Assembly: GCA_944333375.1 (NCBI GenBank)
Contig: CALVKX010000005.1
Span: 1 to 25,956 of the forward strand
Reading direction: 5' to 3'
Length of the DNA: 25,956 nt
Source of the DNA: an uncultured Eubacteriales bacterium
GTDB lineage: Bacteria > Bacillota_A > Clostridia > Christensenellales > Aristaeellaceae
Each line of letters begins with the position of its first letter. The stretch's first letter is position 1. Shown piece by piece: positions 24,186 to 25,956 of this stretch. The position numbers were made by a program, and so were the translations under genes. The notes beneath the pieces are model-generated. The model saw only the letters and a program-made list of their open reading frames with translations, did no database searches and was not told the origin of the DNA.

Positions 24186-25956
24186 ATGATCTGCGAACGC
24201 TGCGGCCACTCCATGCCGGATGGCTCGCTGACCTGTGAAAACTGCGGCACCTATCTGGGCCGCTACGGCGGCTCCGCCCTTCAGGAAACGGGCGTGCGCG
24301 CCATCCGCCAGGGGCGGGTGAGCGCCAGCGCGCCCACGCTGCCCTCCGGGGGCAGCCGCACCCGGGAGTATGGCGACTACGATCTCTCGGCGCTGCCGGT
24401 GGAGGAAAACGACCGTGCGCCCCGCCGCCGCCCGGCGCCGATGTACCAGACCGCACGCGGCAGCAGCCGTCCCGATACGCGGCGCGGCGTGCCCGTCAAT
24501 GCCCGCGGGCGCGCGCCGTCGCTCAATACGCGCCATGGCCGCATACATGCCGTCAGGAGGCATAATATCAACTGGATGCTCATCGGCGTGGCGCTGACGC
24601 TGGTGCTCATCCTCGCGGGCGCGGGCTACATGCTCTACATGAGCCGCAGCGACAGCGGCCAGCGCGCCACCGCCCGCCGCAATACCATGGCCGCCACCGA
24701 GGGGATGTTCGCCCTGGCCCAGAACACCAAGGACCCGCTGCTGCAGGAGGAGCGCGAGGCGCTTCTCAAGCAGTGGGGCGGCGTGCCCGCGCAGGCTTAC
24801 TGGCTGGCCGGGCAGGACTACCTGGACGTGGGCGATGTGCAGGCGGCTATCACCTGCCTGCGCATCGGCGACGCCATCGACCCCGATAACTACGACGGCC
24901 TGCTCCTGCTGGCCAACGCCTATGAGCTGGACGCGCAGGACGAGCAGGCCGAGGCGGTTTACCTCAGGCTGGCGCAGGAGGTCAGCCCCTTCCGAAGCGA
25001 GGCGTACACCGCGCTCATCAGCATGTATCAGGAGCAGGAGCGCAGGCCTGAGGCGGCGGACATGATGCTCCTGGCCTATGAAAACACCGACCGGGAGAAC
25101 TTCCGCCAGCAGCGCGAGGACTACATACCCGCCATGCCGGAGGTCAGCCTTACCGCCGGGCGCTACGAGATCAGCGCCATGGAACAGGATATCTCCCTCA
25201 CCTCGCCCCAGGGCTACGACGTGTACTATACCGTGGATGACGACGCCGAGCTCCCCGAGGACGGCATCCTCTGTGAGGACGGGACCATCATCCCCAAGGA
25301 GGGCGCCGTCACGCTGCGGGCCGTGGCCGTCAGCGGCGACCTGGTGAGCGATCCCCTCAGCGTCTCCTACAACTTCTATTATCCCACGCCGCCCGCGCCA
25401 AAATGCAACCTTGCGCCCAATACGTACAAAACCCTGCGCGAAGTCAGCCTGCGCGCCGGGGCGCTGAGCGAGACGCAGGCCGCGGGGCTGACCAAGGCCG
25501 AGCAGGCGGAGATCGAAAGCCACTACGTCTACTACTACACCATCGACGGGTCCACCCCCACCGAGGAAAGCCCGGTCTACGACGGCACGCCCATCAAGCT
25601 GCCCTCCGGCCGCGTCAAGCTCAAGGCCGTCTGCGTCAACCAGTACGGGAAGATGAGCCCGACGCTGGAGGTTGAATACAAATTCAACGTCAAGCCCGAC
25701 CCCCTGAAGATGTACGGGGAGACCGATACCTTCGGCAGCTTCACGCTGAACAAAACCTCCATCGACGAGTTCAAGTCCGCCTTCGGCAACCCGACCCAGG
25801 AGCTGGAAACCACCTATTTGAACCTGACCAACTCGGCGCGGCATCTGCAGTACAGCTGGGGCTATGCCGTGTTTATCCTCGAAAACAGCGCCTGGCAGCT
25901 TGTGCGTGTGGACATGAACAGCGAAATCGGCACGCCTCCGCGCGGCGTGGGTTTTG
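24186..25956 (+). CDS. Zinc-ribbon, single-TM, TPR and chitobiase-like-domain protein (3' end outside the window)
   Basis: At least 590 residues; the frame is still open at the window edge. A zinc ribbon at the N-terminus has Cys3-x2-Cys6 and Cys17-x2-Cys20. A long Arg/Pro/Ser-rich basic linker follows, then one TM helix at about 131-152. The remainder is predicted outside the cell: TPR-like helices at about 195-285 (AYWLAGQDYLDVGDVQAAI), then two beta-rich modules at about 318-402 and 405-500 resembling the chitobiase/hexosaminidase C-terminal domain, with the typical YYTIDGSTPT and YGKMSP signatures. The segment after residue 500 is not recognised. ATG 24186 has a perfect AAGGAGG 8 bases upstream. 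No catalytic domain is visible so far; a surface-binding or envelope-sensing role is inferred. Confidence 0.85.
   Translation, partial: MICERCGHSMPDGSLTCENCGTYLGRYGGSALQETGVRAIRQGRVSASAPTLPSGGSRTREYGDYDLSALPVEENDRAPRRRPAPMYQTARGSSRPDTRRGVPVNARGRAPSLNTRHGRIHAVRRHNINWMLIGVALTLVLILAGAGYMLYMSRSDSGQRATARRNTMAATEGMFALAQNTKDPLLQEEREALLKQWGGVPAQAYWLAGQDYLDVGDVQAAITCLRIGDAIDPDNYDGLLLLANAYELDAQDEQAEAVYLRLAQEVSPFRSEAYTALISMYQEQERRPEAADMMLLAYENTDRENFRQQREDYIPAMPEVSLTAGRYEISAMEQDISLTSPQGYDVYYTVDDDAELPEDGILCEDGTIIPKEGAVTLRAVAVSGDLVSDPLSVSYNFYYPTPPAPKCNLAPNTYKTLREVSLRAGALSETQAAGLTKAEQAEIESHYVYYYTIDGSTPTEESPVYDGTPIKLPSGRVKLKAVCVNQYGKMSPTLEVEYKFNVKPDPLKMYGETDTFGSFTLNKTSIDEFKSAFGNPTQELETTYLNLTNSARHLQYSWGYAVFILENSAWQLVRVDMNSEIGTPPRGVGF

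Overview
The window looks like a chromosomal segment of a GC-rich, endospore-forming member of the Clostridia. Evidence for this is the strong AGGAGG-type ribosome binding sites, sigma-A-like promoters, a probable small acid-soluble spore protein gene, a Firmicutes-type AddA helicase-nuclease, a split methionine synthase, and two parS-type palindromes. The exact genus cannot be read from the sequence; a Christensenellales- or Oscillospirales-like lineage is a guess. There is no sign of phage, insertion sequence, CRISPR array, tRNA or rRNA.

Bases 1-7911 (+ strand): two related multi-pass membrane proteins, the first lacking its N-terminal half. They are followed by a compact one-carbon/methionine cassette: metF, a stand-alone methionine synthase reactivation domain, and metH without that domain. 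The region ends with a GtrA-like and a flippase-like (LPG-synthase TM) membrane protein. A bidirectional terminator closes this block.

Bases 7969-11998 (- strand): a glyoxalase I-like protein and a metallo-beta-lactamase-fold hydrolase form a two-gene operon with its own promoter. Upstream of it lies a glycogen/alpha-glucan phosphorylase.

Bases 12002-25956 (+ strand): a divergent promoter region carries the second parS-like site. It is followed by addA (no addB beside it), a lipoprotein made of five peptidoglycan-binding repeats, a DUF624/YesL-like membrane protein, a spore protein, a methyltransferase, the redox chaperone Hsp33, and a tight series of TPR, HEAT-like, HD-domain and zinc-ribbon/TPR/chitobiase-like genes. 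The last gene runs off the window.

The most interesting signals are not genes. A perfect 16-bp parS lies inside metH, exactly in the linker between two domains and written in codons unlike its surroundings. A near-perfect parS lies between the glgP and addA promoters. A cluster of DnaA-box-like TTTTCCACA motifs lies in a variable segment of addA, again in atypical codons. Together these suggest the window is part of the origin-proximal, ParB-loaded chromosome domain.
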